Part shown: positions 25,001 to 35,250 of the stretch, in pieces
Layout: each line of letters begins with the position of its first letter
Numbering within the stretch: the first letter of the stretch is position 1
Assembly (NCBI GenBank): GCA_021397845.1
Contig: CM038043.1
Coordinates: forward strand, 129,376,013-129,440,012
Reading direction: 5' to 3'
Source of the DNA: Areca catechu
Taxonomy: Eukaryota > Streptophyta > Magnoliopsida > Arecales > Arecaceae
DNA length: 64,000 bases
The notes under the pieces: model-generated
Told to the model about the DNA's origin: nothing
What the model saw: the letters and a program-made list of their open reading frames with translations, nothing else
Databases searched by the model: none
Translations under genes and position numbers: made by a program

Positions 25001-25038
25001 GATTTGCAGATGTTATGACCACAGGCGGTATCCAACAC
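22015..25038 (-). CDS. Copia pol polyprotein: protease, integrase, RT, RNase H
   Basis: A single open frame of about 1007 codons continues in the gag frame after one TAG. Aspartic protease (LDTACGHNI) is at the start. The integrase zinc finger (CRLGHISETRI...CESCLMGK) is near residues 135-175. The integrase catalytic core has Asp near 197 (HTDVCGP), Asp near 261 (RSDRGGEY) and Glu near 297 (NGVAERRNRT). Reverse transcriptase has KARLVAKGFRQKQGID and the active site LYVDDILI near residue 680. RNase H has SGYVFTLNGGAVSWKS and STTEAEYIAVSEA. The C-terminus ends at the polypurine tract. Length and domains are complete for Copia. In the copy as it stands it is separated from gag by the stop, so expression is doubtful. 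The first codon read here is GTG, so no independent start is claimed. Confidence 0.93.
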   Translation of the reverse strand: MLDTACGHNICKSLQGLQGLKVLKEGNFELYGAGGDPIQAEAVGTYVLKLPSGKILELRNCYYMPKIIRNIIYVPLLLKQGYTMNVMSSGCSISLSNEIICYGIFCNGLLTLSTNDNVFHVSNKRKRDDVNNTLLWHCRLGHISETRINKLYKENFFDPYDYESLGTCESCLMGKMTKTPFSGHGERTKELLGLIHTDVCGPMTTQAYGGYSYFITFTDDFSRYGFVYLMKHKSDAFEKFLEYQSMVEKQTGKSIKILRSDRGGEYLSTEFLDHLKDKGIISEWTPPYTPQLNGVAERRNRTLLDMVRSMMCFTELPFSFWGYALETATHILNRVPSKTVSSTPYELWRSKKPNLKYIKIWGCPAYVKRNFGHKLDARADKCLFIGYPRDSIGYVFYHPTEQKVLVSRHATFMEKEFILQKGTGRNIELNEIQQIDTSQSSNNIVNIEPEHTPIRRSDRVRQAPERYGFIIENNEAQIIQNDEPLTYTEAVMSRDSDKWLEAMRSEMDSMYVNQVWSLVDAPEGINPIGCKWVYKRKIGADGQVETYKARLVAKGFRQKQGIDYDETFSPVAMLKSIRIMLAIAAYHDYEIWQMDVKTAFLNGFLEEEVYMSQPEGFVLETKPNQVCRLKKSIYGLKQASRSWNIRFDKTVKEFDFFKNEDEPCVYKKTSGSAIVFLVLYVDDILIIGNDIPMLQSVKVWLSKQFSMKDLGEASYILGIKIYRDRLRRMLGLSQSRYIDQVLKRFSMEESKRGYLPIDHGIRLSKRISPKIPEERNRMSSIPYASAIGSIMYAMLCTRPDVAYALGVASRFQADPGEDHWKAVKNILKYLRRTKDIFLIYGGSDLKLEAYSDSSFQSDPDDSKSISGYVFTLNGGAVSWKSTKQQTVADSTTEAEYIAVSEAAKEAVWMKKFITELGVVPEIENPVPLYYDNTGAVAQAKEPRAHHKSKHILRRFHLVREIIERQEVCINRVDTKNNIADPFTKALPQREFDRHLDCMGLKNKSDWL

Positions 25039-25905
25039 CTAAGTATTTGAAATGGAAGAATCCAATGACAAAATAGTATGAACTTCTTTCATACCTTTTG
25101 GTGCCTCTGATGCACCAGGCTTCAAACTTGCAAGGTAAACCTTGCAGTTTCTTTTCCAATGACCCGGCTTGCCACAATGAAAGCAGGTCATCTGTCCGGA
25201 GGCCTTCTTTCCTTTCTTCTTCTTAATGCCCCCTTTGGGATTCATCCTCTTATTGGAACCCCTTTTGCCTGTCTTCTTCTTATCCACAAGAAGAACTGGA
25301 GCCTTATTTTTCTTTACATGGCTCTCTGCTGTTTTCAACATATTCAACAGCTCAGGCAAGGAAGAATTAAGTTTGTTCATATGGTAATTAAGAACAAACT
25401 GTGAAAATGACTCTGGGAGTGATTGCAAGATCAAGTCTTGATTCAACTCCCCATCCATTACAAAACCTAATTGACCTAATCGAGTGATTAGATCAATTAT
25501 CTTTAATACATGGTCTTGTACTGATGTACCTTCTGTCATCCTTGCACGGAATAACTGCTTAGATATTTCATATCTAGCAGTTCTACTGTGTTCTCCATAA
25601 AGCTCTTTTAAATTTAGCAGTATGGAGTTAGTATCCATGCTATCATGCTGCCTCTGTAACTCGTTAGTCATAGAGGCAAGCATAACACATTTGACAGTAA
25701 GTGAGTCATTTTGCCACATATTATATGTGGTCTTCTCCTCTTGCGAGGCATCTTCCCTTGGTGGTTCCAAAATCGGGGTATCAAGAATATAGGAAATTCT
25801 TTCTTGACTGAGTACTATTTTCAAATTTCTCAGCCAATCAACATAATTCGGCCCAGTCAATTTGTTGGCATCTAAAATACTACGGAGTGAGAGTGAAGAG
25901 GCCAT
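25039..25905 (-). CDS. Copia gag, ending at an in-frame TAG
   Basis: 288 residues starting MASSLSLRSILDANKLTGPN, the usual plant Copia gag beginning (LTGPNYVDWLRNLKIVL). A UBN2-type gag domain follows, with YEISKQLFRARMTEG and VQDHVLKIIDLI. A lysine/glycine-rich basic stretch comes next, then one CCHC zinc knuckle (CFHCGKPGHWKRNC) about 30 residues before the end. Gag assembles the cytoplasmic virus-like particle and binds the element RNA. It ends with a TAG directly abutting the protease in the same frame. Plant Copia elements normally encode gag and pol as one polyprotein, so this stop is unusual. Confidence 0.9.
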   Translation of the reverse strand: MASSLSLRSILDANKLTGPNYVDWLRNLKIVLSQERISYILDTPILEPPREDASQEEKTTYNMWQNDSLTVKCVMLASMTNELQRQHDSMDTNSILLNLKELYGEHSRTARYEISKQLFRARMTEGTSVQDHVLKIIDLITRLGQLGFVMDGELNQDLILQSLPESFSQFVLNYHMNKLNSSLPELLNMLKTAESHVKKNKAPVLLVDKKKTGKRGSNKRMNPKGGIKKKKGKKASGQMTCFHCGKPGHWKRNCKVYLASLKPGASEAPKGMKEVHTILSLDSSISNT

Positions 25906-27048
25906 TTATCTACATTTAAACAAAGAACGAAAACATAAGCAAACAACCATGAAATGACAACACATAATTAAATTAGGACTTTAATTTAATTATGTTTCCC
26001 ACTATTTTATCAAGCATCATAACCCTCCATACGATGATCGAGAAAACCTTAATTGATCTTTCTTAGTGGGGTTAAGATCCCAATCCCTCATAAAAGACCT
26101 TGTGTGTACACAACAAATCTTATATAAGTTCATAGGTAGGAAAACTCTTTCCAATTGTAACCTGTACAATTCTCAACTTATCTCGGCCTCTAAAATATTA
26201 ATAGCCTTGTGTATACACAACAAACTATAATATTTTAGTTAAGTAAGACCCTTCATAGCCATATAGTCATGACTTTAATAGTAATACCCTTGTGTGTTCA
26301 CAACAAAATATTACTTTAAATCATGCCATAAACAAATAATTGTATTAGGCCAAAAATTGTGTTAGTCACCATATTAGGTCTTGTGTGTACACAACAAACC
26401 TAGTATAGATCATAACACAATGATGACCTATCATGAAGGAAGGCCAATAATAGTATTTTAACACCAAGCATGTTAGTCAAGAATTAAATCAATCAGATCG
26501 GCCAGGCTAGTGGAAGAGATGTGGGGGTCCCCCCGTTGCTTTCCTAGACACCAATTTAAAATTGGCCAGGTCAGTCAACGGAACCAATTAAAAACCACGA
26601 TTCCCTTTACCTTCCCAGAACCACCTTTCTAGACACCGAAATGACTAATTATCCATCATGACTAATAATGCTTATCGGTTAACTATACTACCACTTAATA
26701 TAATTTTAAGAGGGGTTCATGCAATGCCAGCACATTCAATTAATGGCTATCACATATATTAATACATGCTTTAAACTAAGCAAATATGTGAAATGTGTGC
26801 CATCATACTAGGACAACCATTTACCACATAATGGATACACCATTATGCCAGGGCAACCTTATTTCAGTATGATGGCTCCAGGGCTACTCATATCTCTAAG
26901 ACAATTAGGGTTTCAGTGGAAAACCCTAACTGGTGGCAATCATCAAACTCATGTTCAATCAAAGACATGCACTGTGCATCAATATAAAAACTTTAACATG
27001 ATACTACATCATGAATTGAACTTCATAAGTTTTAATCCTAATAAGGAT
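25906..27048 (-). other. Untranslated leader of the young Copia element
   Basis: No gene is seen over about 1.1 kb. Four copies of an 18-base palindromic motif of the type TTGTGTGTACACAACAAA lie at 26100-26117, 26207-26224, 26290-26307 and 26381-26398. Leaders of this length carry packaging and dimerisation signals in retroelements, but a role for these repeats is only inference. Confidence 0.75.
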
Positions 27049-27061
27049 GGCTCTGATACCA
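27049..27061 (-). promoter_or_regulatory. Primer-binding site of the young Copia element
   Basis: The - strand reads TGGTATCAGAGCC, complementary to initiator tRNA-Met, one base inside the 5' LTR. Confidence 0.92.
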
Positions 27062-27062
27062 C

Positions 27063-29466
27063 TGTTAGGTTCGGTGACCAGTGCGGAAGTGTGGATTTCA
27101 AAAACTTTATGAAATCAGGTCCGAACCCTAATCCCAAAATCTCCTTATTAGCAATTAAAACTTATGACTACATGCATGTCCAAATTTAAACATAGTTTAG
27201 ATACTAACCTCAGATCGCTATATCCAATCTGATGTAGAAATAAACTCCAAATGGAGTAACCTTTTGAACACACCAGGCGTCCACTTGTCCGCCCTCCGAT
27301 GGTGATCCACACGGGCAGATGATCAAGACAGTGACTCCTCAATTGGGTTCCTTCCAATCAAGTTCTACCCCAAGAACTTGATATATGGGCTATTGGCTAG
27401 GACACCTCTAGCCAAACAGGGACTAAAACTTTCTCTCTTACCCTTCTCCTAGTTTTTTGGCAACTTTGGCCCCTTAAGACACTCTTGTCTTAAGAATAAG
27501 CCCTTGTCCTAAAGTGAGACAAGGCTTGTCTTGGAGGGAGAAGAAAATTAAGACAAAGTTGTCTTAATGTAAGAAAGAAGGAAAAAGGGGGCGCCTTCTT
27601 CCTTTACCGTCGGAGAGTTTCTCTCTCTGACTCTCCTTCTGTTCTGAGATTCGACAGAGCCTAGGCTCTGTAAAGGAATCAAAGAAGAAAGAGAGGAGGG
27701 GGAAACAGTCTTCTGGAGAGGGAGAAGGAAAGAGAAGCAAGGCTTCGCCGTAGAAAATCTGGAATGAATTTTTACGGTGAAGCCTTCTTCTTAAATAGGC
27801 GACAGAGAGGCGCCTTCTCCTTCAGAAAAATCCTCTCACGTCCCTCTCTCCCTTCTCACGTCTTCTTTCTTAAATCTCACGGCCCTTGGGATTAATCTCA
27901 CGGCCTTTGAGATGGGAAGACGCGAAGAAAGATCGTGAAAAACACAGAAGGGCGCGCGCAGAAAGAAGAGTCGCGCCCCTTCGGTGTTTTTCTCTTCTTT
28001 GGAGAGTCCACGCCTAGGTGGACTCTCTTCCACGCCTCTTCAAAAAATCACCGGTGTTTTATTCTTTCTTTTCACGCAAAGACGCGTCTTGGAAGAGTCC
28101 ACGCGCGTGTGGACTCTTCTCCTTGCGCGCGCGCGTGGGAAGAGAGGGGGAGGGGTTTTAGGCGATGTGGGAAAGGGGTTTAGCCTCTTAGGTTAGCCCA
28201 ATTGCTAGCCTATTATTAGCCCAACGTTTTAAATCTTCAATTAGATTCAAACCGGAATGAATTTGGATCTAAAAAAGACCAAATCGGAACCCTAACTCGA
28301 ATCCGATTCAAGTGGAAGTCATGGTTTGCAACACATGCTAGTGTGTTCATCTGCAAACGAGATTTAATTCCAAATTAAATCCTTGATTATCTGTCCTAAG
28401 TGTGTGACCCATTGGGTTCCATACTTAGCCAGCAGTGGGTCCGAGTGCAAGTTGACCTAATCTGATCAGAACTCATTCTAATCGATTTAGGTCAAATCGA
28501 GCTAACTCGAGTCAGTCAATTAGGACTCCTCCTAATTAGTGATCCAATTAAACCATTTAATTTGATCAACCCACAAGACAAGATTGACGTCTAGCAACGT
28601 GTCATGTCTACCCGGAAGATATGGAAATTCTGGTGTAATTCCAAAACTACCCTTCAGTGGAAAGTTCCCGTACAATTCGATCCTTCAATCATCTTGCATC
28701 CCGAATATAACTATGGATATGGAATCATGTCAAATCCAGTTTATACTCATTCCCAGCTCAGTCATACACTAATGATTCAATTAATTCGATATTAGAAATC
28801 ATTTCTAATATCTGTACTTTGATCAAAGATTTCCTGAATCATCATCTGACCTAATTTGGCTGGATGCAATCTCCTCCTACTAGGAGTGATCAATTCCTTG
28901 TTGACCTACTCAATACCTTCATATACAATTCACCATACCCAGCATCAACCTCGTGCATGACCCAGTGTCATGATTGAGATTGAACCAAAGCATGGGTTCA
29001 TGTACATAAGGTATTATGGCAGTCTCAGGTCATAGGACTACTTGTACAACTCCCACTATGTGAAACATCCATTGACATGCAGCTAAGGCTCCATTAGATG
29101 TTCTCAAACTGGATCTATTCAGTGAACTCATTCACTAATGAGCACCCACATCCTTGTATTAGTGTCCTACACAAATGACAGTGAGAGCAGTCACCCTTTT
29201 CAGCATACATAGGATGTGCCAGTCTTACCGGAAACCCTGATCCCCAACTCAGGGTTCCTATGACTAGGAATATTCTAGATTAGGGTTTTAAGGCCTTAGA
29301 TCTCACTGGTATGATCTCATCATAGCCCTACAACCATAGCCCTAATCTATGGGGTTCATCATATAATGACACAGCGAATGATGAAAAAATTATTGCCTTT
29401 ATTAATTTGTCAATTTACAATGGTCTGGGAGATACAGATATTGGCTTATAGGGCATAATCCTTTCA
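27063..29466 (-). repeat. 5' LTR of the young Copia element (right, 2404 bp)
   Basis: Near-identical to 19596-22000, with the same TG...CA ends. In the - strand sense this copy would hold the promoter that drives element transcription. Confidence 0.95.
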
Positions 29467-29471
29467 TACTT
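29467..29471. repeat. Target-site duplication TACTT, right copy
   Basis: A perfect copy of 19591-19595. Gypsy gag sequence continues directly after it. Confidence 0.93.
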
Positions 29472-29819
29472 CAGTGTCAAGGGTACCGTCAAAGGTGGGT
29501 GCTTCTAGTCTGATACTCCTGAAGGCTCTTTCTTCTTGGTCAATGAAATCCTGGTTGGGCCTTCTAGGATTTGGGTCTCGGAATGGATCAGGCTATTGAA
29601 CTCTCCTAGGATTGGGTGCCTCAAATAGATCAAAGTTTCTGTCTCTCCTAAGGTTGGTCAGTGAAGAAAATGGGGTCTCGGGTTCATGCTCAAACGATGG
29701 TCTCGGGGCTCTCTCCATGGAATCAAGTCTTGCCTCAAATTGGTTTAACCTATTATCTATATGAGTGGTCAATTGGGTAAACAATTGGGCAGACAATTAG
29801 GCAAAGTATCCTGACATCG
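29472..29819 (-). pseudogene. Gypsy gag, N-terminal part
   Basis: This is the start of the gag gene split by the Copia insertion. The likely start ATG lies at 29817-29819 on the - strand and a TAA follows after six codons. The piece LFTQLTTHIDNRLNQFEARL then continues to the insertion point. The sequence next to the insertion (about 29472-29510) reads TFDGTLDTEV, which continues as VYLDWEKEMDQ at 19590 downward, as expected for one gag gene. Confidence 0.78.
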
Positions 29820-30532
29820 TCTTTAGCAGATTTCTTGCGGGTTGTCCATGGATGACTCAGGCTGATATGAGGTTCCTGCTCTAGTGGGCATGAGTCAAGC
29901 ATGCAAAATCGTCTATGATCTACTAGACCTAGAATCTCAACTAGTTGCCTAAGTCAAGGTAGCAAACCAGTCTGTAGTAACCCTGTTCTTGGCTAGGTAG
30001 GTGTAGGGGAGTGTAGGTCCCTGAACGCCAACCTTAGATACCAATTTGGGATTGGCCAGGTAGGCGGACCAACTCACTAGCCCTGAATCACCAAGCCTAG
30101 ACACCAAGAGCAGTAGCACACACAGAATGGGATGATGCCATGAAATAATACTTAGTCTTGACTCGACCAGTTGATGTCCATAAGCTCTCTAGAGCAAAAG
30201 TATGTTTCTACTGGATTTTAATTAAAATCTTGGGTCCGAAATGTAGGGTGGTTGTTTTGGACTAAGGTAATGAAGTCCTTCCCTTATATTATGATATTGC
30301 CGCCCTTAAGTAGCTTAATGCAGAATATGAAATGCACATTCCATGATCCTAATGCAAACTAAGAAACATAGAAATGAAACATAGATATATATATATATTG
30401 TATGCTTGCGATAAAATAAAGAAATGCGATAGAACTAAATCAAGCAAAGAACTAATATGAGCAGGATTTTAGCTAACAATAATGCTGTAGAAAAATAGTG
30501 AGTGAGCTAAACAAAATGCATGTCCTAACTGT
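29820..30532 (-). other. Gypsy leader, no gene
   Basis: Between the gag start and the primer-binding site. No ORF or domain is seen. A short (TA)n run lies near 30383. Confidence 0.6.
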
Positions 30533-30544
30533 GCTCTGATACCA
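30533..30544 (-). promoter_or_regulatory. Primer-binding site of the Gypsy element
   Basis: The - strand reads TGGTATCAGAGC, nine bases inside the 5' LTR. It is of the initiator tRNA-Met type. Confidence 0.82.
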
Positions 30545-30553
30545 AATGAAGGG

Positions 30554-32376
30554 TGATGGGGGATGACATGCATAAAAATCATCCTAAGAACACGTACGAG
30601 TACCGATGCTTATAATAAACACAGATTCAAATAGGGCATGTTTTAGATCATGCATTCCCTCATGCTAGGCAGTAAAATGAGAAAGAACCAGGACTCAGAG
30701 ATTGAGAAACCCCTAATCAAGGACATGCACACATTTCAAAGTTTCAGATCTAAAGCAAGGAAGGAAAAATAAATCCTACGACAGTAATAACTATTTCCAG
30801 CATGATGAGTTCACTTATCCTCGGAAGATACGGCCTGGATGATCAACGATCAGCCCTTCAACAAAAGGTATTAGGGGACTGGGTTGATGGTCGGGCTCCC
30901 TTCAAGACCTTACAAGATTGAATCATGGATTAGATTAGTCAAAACCCAGAACACAATAGGTTAGCCCAAAACTAAAACATATGGCCCAAAAACAAAACAC
31001 GGCCTAAATAAAAAATAAGGAACCGAGAGCTTTGTGGAACAGGGGAGGTAATCCAAAACTAGGCAGGCGATGATCCAGAGAAGAAGGCATCTAGCGATCT
31101 CAGAAGGAAGCAGAGGCTTCGTTCTCGACGGGGAGTCGACTTCGGGGAAGAACAGTAACAGAGCATGCATCCGGAACAAGGCCGAGAGCTTAGGAGCCGG
31201 GAGGAGACTATCCCAAACCGAGTGGAAACTCCATTGGGGAGGGTGGTTTGGAGAAGAAGCCGGCATCGGGGACGTCCGGAAATGCTGCTGTAAGCCCGAG
31301 AAGTAGGGAGATAAGCTAGACCTGGGTCGAAACTCCATGGAACAGTGATCCGGAGCTTAAGATGGCATTGAAGCGGACCGGAGAAGGAAGATTTGGCGAT
31401 GGAGAAGGACCGGAGGAGGGAGGTTTGGGCGAGGGGAAGATTGGGGGAGGCTTACGGCCGATGGGAGAATGGAGGGAGGTTTGGGCAACGGGAAGATCAA
31501 AGGAGGTTGTTTAGGTGATGGGAGACCGGAAGAGGAAGGTTTTGGGTGACAGGAAGACCGAAGGAGGCTATTTAGGCAATGGGAGACTGGAGGAGGAAGG
31601 TTTTGGACGACGAGAAGACCGGAAGGAGGGAGGGTCGGGCAACGGAGGCTGAAGTAGGGAGATCGGATGATGGGATCTAGGGGCTGTCTTCTTTGATGAC
31701 CGAGTGGTAGGTTGGAATGGAGTTTGGGGAAGACAGAAGTGGCAGCGGTCGACGGAGATGGCGAGGAACGATGGTGCAAAGGTCGGTGAAGGCGTGGGAG
31801 GGTGGCGTAGTATCGGAGAAGGCGTGGAAGGAAGATACAGTAGTTGATGGAGTTAGATGGATGATCGATGGGGGCCTCGCACCCCTCGATGTCACGGTCG
31901 CAACGAAGGCTTGGACAGGGCCTCTCACCCCTCGACGTCATCTCAGCAATGAAGGCAATCGAAGAAGAAGAAGGAGAACAGTAATTTTCATTGCAATTCA
32001 TCATACCCTGTTGCACAAAGATCGAGCCTTATTTAAAGGCTTCGAACAGATGCTTCCAGAGTATCCTAAAACGGATTTACTCGATAACTAATACAAAGAT
32101 TAGTTTCAAAACACAACTAACCCTAAGAGGTGGCAGGGGAGTTTGTTACAATGAGATTTCAAGGGATTTTATACCCTTTTTAATTGCAAAAATTTGAAAT
32201 AAAAGGACAAAATTCTTGGATGCTTCTAGAAATCTCCGAAACCTGGGATTCAGTTCGATCGTGTCTAGAGTCGGCTTGGCAGTCTTGGGTCGGCTCGACG
32301 GTGCAGGTCCTATTCTCCTTGTTCTGTAATCTAGATGGATTCTTGAGGCTTGGTCTTGGTCTTAGTGTCCCCACCA
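30554..32376 (-). repeat. 5' LTR of the Gypsy element (right copy, 1823 bp)
   Basis: It begins TGATGGGGGATGACATG, ends GTGTCCCCACCA, and pairs with 13313-15091. It contains a block at about 30809-30876 that is absent from the left copy, and the same degenerate minisatellite at about 31390-31650. Its proline-rich ORFs are not genes. Confidence 0.86.
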
Positions 32377-33726
32377 TAAACCCTATTTATCCAGTTGAGT
32401 CGATATTTAATTTTTGCTTTGTGAGATTATGCCTTTTGATCAATTTAATCAAGTTGGGTTTAGAATTAGCCCTTTTAATTATTTAGTTGATTGAGTCATG
32501 TGATTAGTTATTTTAATTGAGTTCTGTAATATAAGAGGGGACCCAAATCAAGACACCATGTGCCAAATCTAGATACCATGTGCCAATCCAAGACATCATG
32601 TGCCAACCCAATTCAAGACATCCAACTAATTCTTGGCGCCACCCCAACACATGCCAAGTCATCATGTGCCACATCACCAAGTCTTGGATGCCCCATCATG
32701 CCATGCCATCTTGCTGCCATGTCATGTCATGTCATCTTGCTGCCATGTCAAGCCATGTCTTCATCATATAAGTTAAAGTTGGCCACATGAATTTCATATG
32801 GGATGCCAACAAGAATTCAAGTCTCATGTGTTGCCCATTTAAAGTCCATCCAAGAAGTCGTTGATTTTAAGAGGAGTAAGAAAGAAGGACTTCTCATCTC
32901 ACCCTCTCTTTGTCACCCACATTCAAGGAGCACCTCATTTTATCCTTTCTTAGTCACCCAAATTGGAGAGGTTTGAGTCCAAGGGAGCGCCATCAACTAT
33001 CAAATTTCAAGGAGTCCCATTCCAAGAGAAGATAGAGGTTATCTTGAGATCAAATTGAAGTCCAAGAAGATTGACACCAAGATGAAGGTTGGATGCCTCT
33101 TCTCATGAATTATCGCCCGCTCTCATTTGAATTTAAGAGGACCGAAAAGGAGGATGCCATCTCATTTTTTTGTTGCCCAATATTTGTTGTAGTGCCTCTT
33201 CTTATCTCATCCCATTTGTTGTCTCCCACATGATGGAGTCTATCCCTTGTTGTCGCCCACTATGGATGAAGCTCAAGAACAACTCAAAATCAAGAGTCTA
33301 GGATGATAGAAGAGGATCAAGAAGACTTTGATGCCCAAGGGAAGCTAGTTCATGGAGTTTCTTACCCTTACTCATCTTGTATATGGTCTATAAATTCCAC
33401 CATTAAACACCTTGTATTCATCAAATTTTTATGAAATAAAGTGAGAGCTTTCTCTTAATTCCTTTGCTGTGACAGCATCGAGGGGAGTGAGGCCCAAATT
33501 TGCCTTTGTTCTTTAGAGCATCGAAGGGTGTGAGGCCTTAGTTATCCATCTATCCAACCATCCATTAGAAACCCTAGCTGCCACCTTCAAGCTTTCTTCC
33601 CTTCCAACTCTTTCTTTCAATCTTCTTCTTCCTTCCACACCTTCTAACCTGAGTGTTTGTGAGTGTTTGCAGGCAATCAAGTTCTGAAGTAAAGGTTTTC
33701 CTTGCTTTGGAACCGAGTTCGTTGCA
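32377..33726 (+). repeat. LTR-like sequence of a third Copia element
   Basis: No gene is present. It ends GTTGCA just before a primer-site-like sequence. A TATA box (TATAAATT near 33409) followed by AATAAA near 33433 gives the promoter and polyadenylation layout of an LTR. A stretch at about 32555-32790 is a degenerate repeat of CATGTGCCA / CATGTCATGTCATC units. The left end is not determined because the Gypsy LTR lies against it. Confidence 0.5.
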
Positions 33727-33737
33727 GATCAGAGCCC
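33727..33737 (+). promoter_or_regulatory. Degenerate primer-binding site
   Basis: GATCAGAGCCC resembles the TATCAGAGCC core of the tRNA-Met site and directly follows a CA end. Confidence 0.42.
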
Positions 33738-34611
33738 GAAGAATGACAATCTTGAAGTCCTATCACGAAATCCTAAAGTGCCAATTCAGATCCACTTCAA
33801 ATCATCATTGGTAACTCTAAAACATTTTCCTTTCTCTTTAGTTCTGACTCGTTGAAAGTAGGAGCCTTAGTTTATGGTGATTTCTTAATCACCAAGTCGT
33901 GTTTCTTAGTCTACTTTATCTGATTTACATTGCGGGTTGCGTAGCTAGTCAACTAGTCGAGTTATATTGATTGCTTTAAGTCTCTTTCCTGATAATTCCA
34001 GAAATTAATTACTATTTAATCTCAGATAATTACATTTAGAATCAATAGATTAGCTTTGCATCATCCCATCCTGCATCATTCCACCATTGTAGGTGTGCAG
34101 GTGTCCTATTGGTATTGATTTTTCTCAGCTGGTTATAGTGGTTCAGTTGCATCGAGAAGACACAACAACCCTATTAAGCATGAGATGTTGCTAGGCACTG
34201 ATGGGGTTGGGCCTAATAAATGGTCGTGTTGAGGGACCCAATGATGGTTTTATCTAGCATAATGGTGGGTCGGACTTAACTAATGATTGGGCCAAAAAAT
34301 GGTGACATTGAGGCTCTAGGATTTAGAGATCAAGTTGCTATAACTTGTATTTAATACATTGGACAAGGGTTGTCCACTTATTGGTGTAGCGTGTTACCAA
34401 TTACCGGGTATGGTGAGGTGCCGTACATCGATGGGACCATAGCACCCACTTGAAACCTAGAGTCGTGTTAGGGTTTCTGCATCTCCACGGGGAGTGTGAG
34501 AGATCCGAGAAAATAGTGGGAGTTCTAAAATTATTTCTTAAAGACCCTAGAATAATTTTTATAATTAAGTATGAAGCATCTAATTAGAATCTTCTACTAT
34601 TGTAGTTAACT
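33738..34611 (+). other. Leader of the third Copia element, no gene
   Basis: About 870 bases without an ORF, lying between the putative primer site and the gag start codon. Confidence 0.5.
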
Positions 34612-35250
34612 ATGTCTACTTCAAATTTCTTAGCCAGCATTTTAGAGACAAACTGACTTGTAGGCCTTAATTTCAAAGACTGGTTGAGGAATGTCAAAAT
34701 TATTTTAAGTTCTGAGAAGCTGGGCTATGTGCTTGACCAGGAACCTCTTGTTTTACCTGACCATCCAAATGCCCGTCAGACGACTACATTTGAAAAATGG
34801 ATGGATGATGATAATAAGGTTAGGTGTTACATGTTGGCCTCAATGTCAAATGAATTGCAGAGCCAACATGAGGACATGCCAACTGCTAAATTGATTTTGA
34901 CTCACCTGCAAGAGTTGTATGTTGAACAAAGTCGTATTACACGCTTCAAGGTATCGAAAAGGCTTTTCAACAACAAGATACATGAAGAGCAGTCTGTCCA
35001 TGATCATTGTTTGACAATGATCAAGGACCTAGAATAGCTTGAAAAGCTGGGCATTCCTATTCACAAGGAGCTTCAGGTGGATTTGATCCTCCAGTCCTTG
35101 ACTAGTTCATTGCTCAGTTCGTTATGAACTATAATATGAATAAGCTGAATTACACCCTACCTGAATTATTGAATATTTTGGTAAGCAATGAGGGGACCTT
35201 GAAGAGTTCAAGGGGCTCTATTTTCTTTATGGAGTAGGCTTCCTCCAAAA
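34612..35250 (+). pseudogene. Gag of the third Copia element (remnant)
   Basis: The ATG at 34612 begins MSTSNFLASILETN, followed by a stop. It then reads LVGLNFKDWLRNVKIILSSEKLGYVLDQ, clearly related to the gag of the young Copia at 25039-25905. The open part 34684-35037 holds the gag domain with RCYMLASMSNELQSQHEDM and ITRFKVSKRLFNNKI. Stops near 35037 and 35127 and further damage follow. A degraded zinc knuckle (FCNTDGHWRRKC, first Cys pair incomplete) lies near 35360, beyond this segment. The gene is inactive. Confidence 0.8.

Larger units (their letters stand above)
19596..29466 (-). mobile_element. Young Copia LTR retrotransposon nested in Gypsy gag
   Basis: This is a 9871-bp element with two LTRs of about 2.4 kb, a primer-binding site, gag and pol in Copia order, a polypurine tract, TG...CA ends and perfect TACTT duplications. 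The two LTRs appear to differ at only two places: a one-base length difference in a T run near 20531 and an A/G near 21961 versus 29427. This implies a very recent insertion. The only coding damage I see is one in-frame TAG between gag and protease. It is the best-preserved element in the window. Confidence 0.96.
13313..32376 (-). mobile_element. Chromodomain Gypsy retrotransposon, interrupted by a nested Copia element
   Basis: Two related LTRs (13313-15091 and 30554-32376) bound an internal region read on the - strand. From right to left come the primer-binding site, gag 5' part, nested Copia (19596-29466), rest of gag, protease, reverse transcriptase, RNase H, integrase and chromodomain. 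Reverse transcriptase before integrase, and a C-terminal chromodomain, mark a chromovirus. The LTRs differ by many substitutions and by indels of tens of bases, so this is much older than its Copia insert. The coding region is broken. Flanking bases (ATAAC on the left, TAAAC on the right) do not form a clean duplication. Net length without the insert is about 9.2 kb. Confidence 0.88.

Noticed and set aside
32555..32790. Possible short-repeat array resembling a CRISPR
   Set aside because: CATGTGCC units are irregular in spacing, this is a plant genome, and the tract lies in an LTR-like region.
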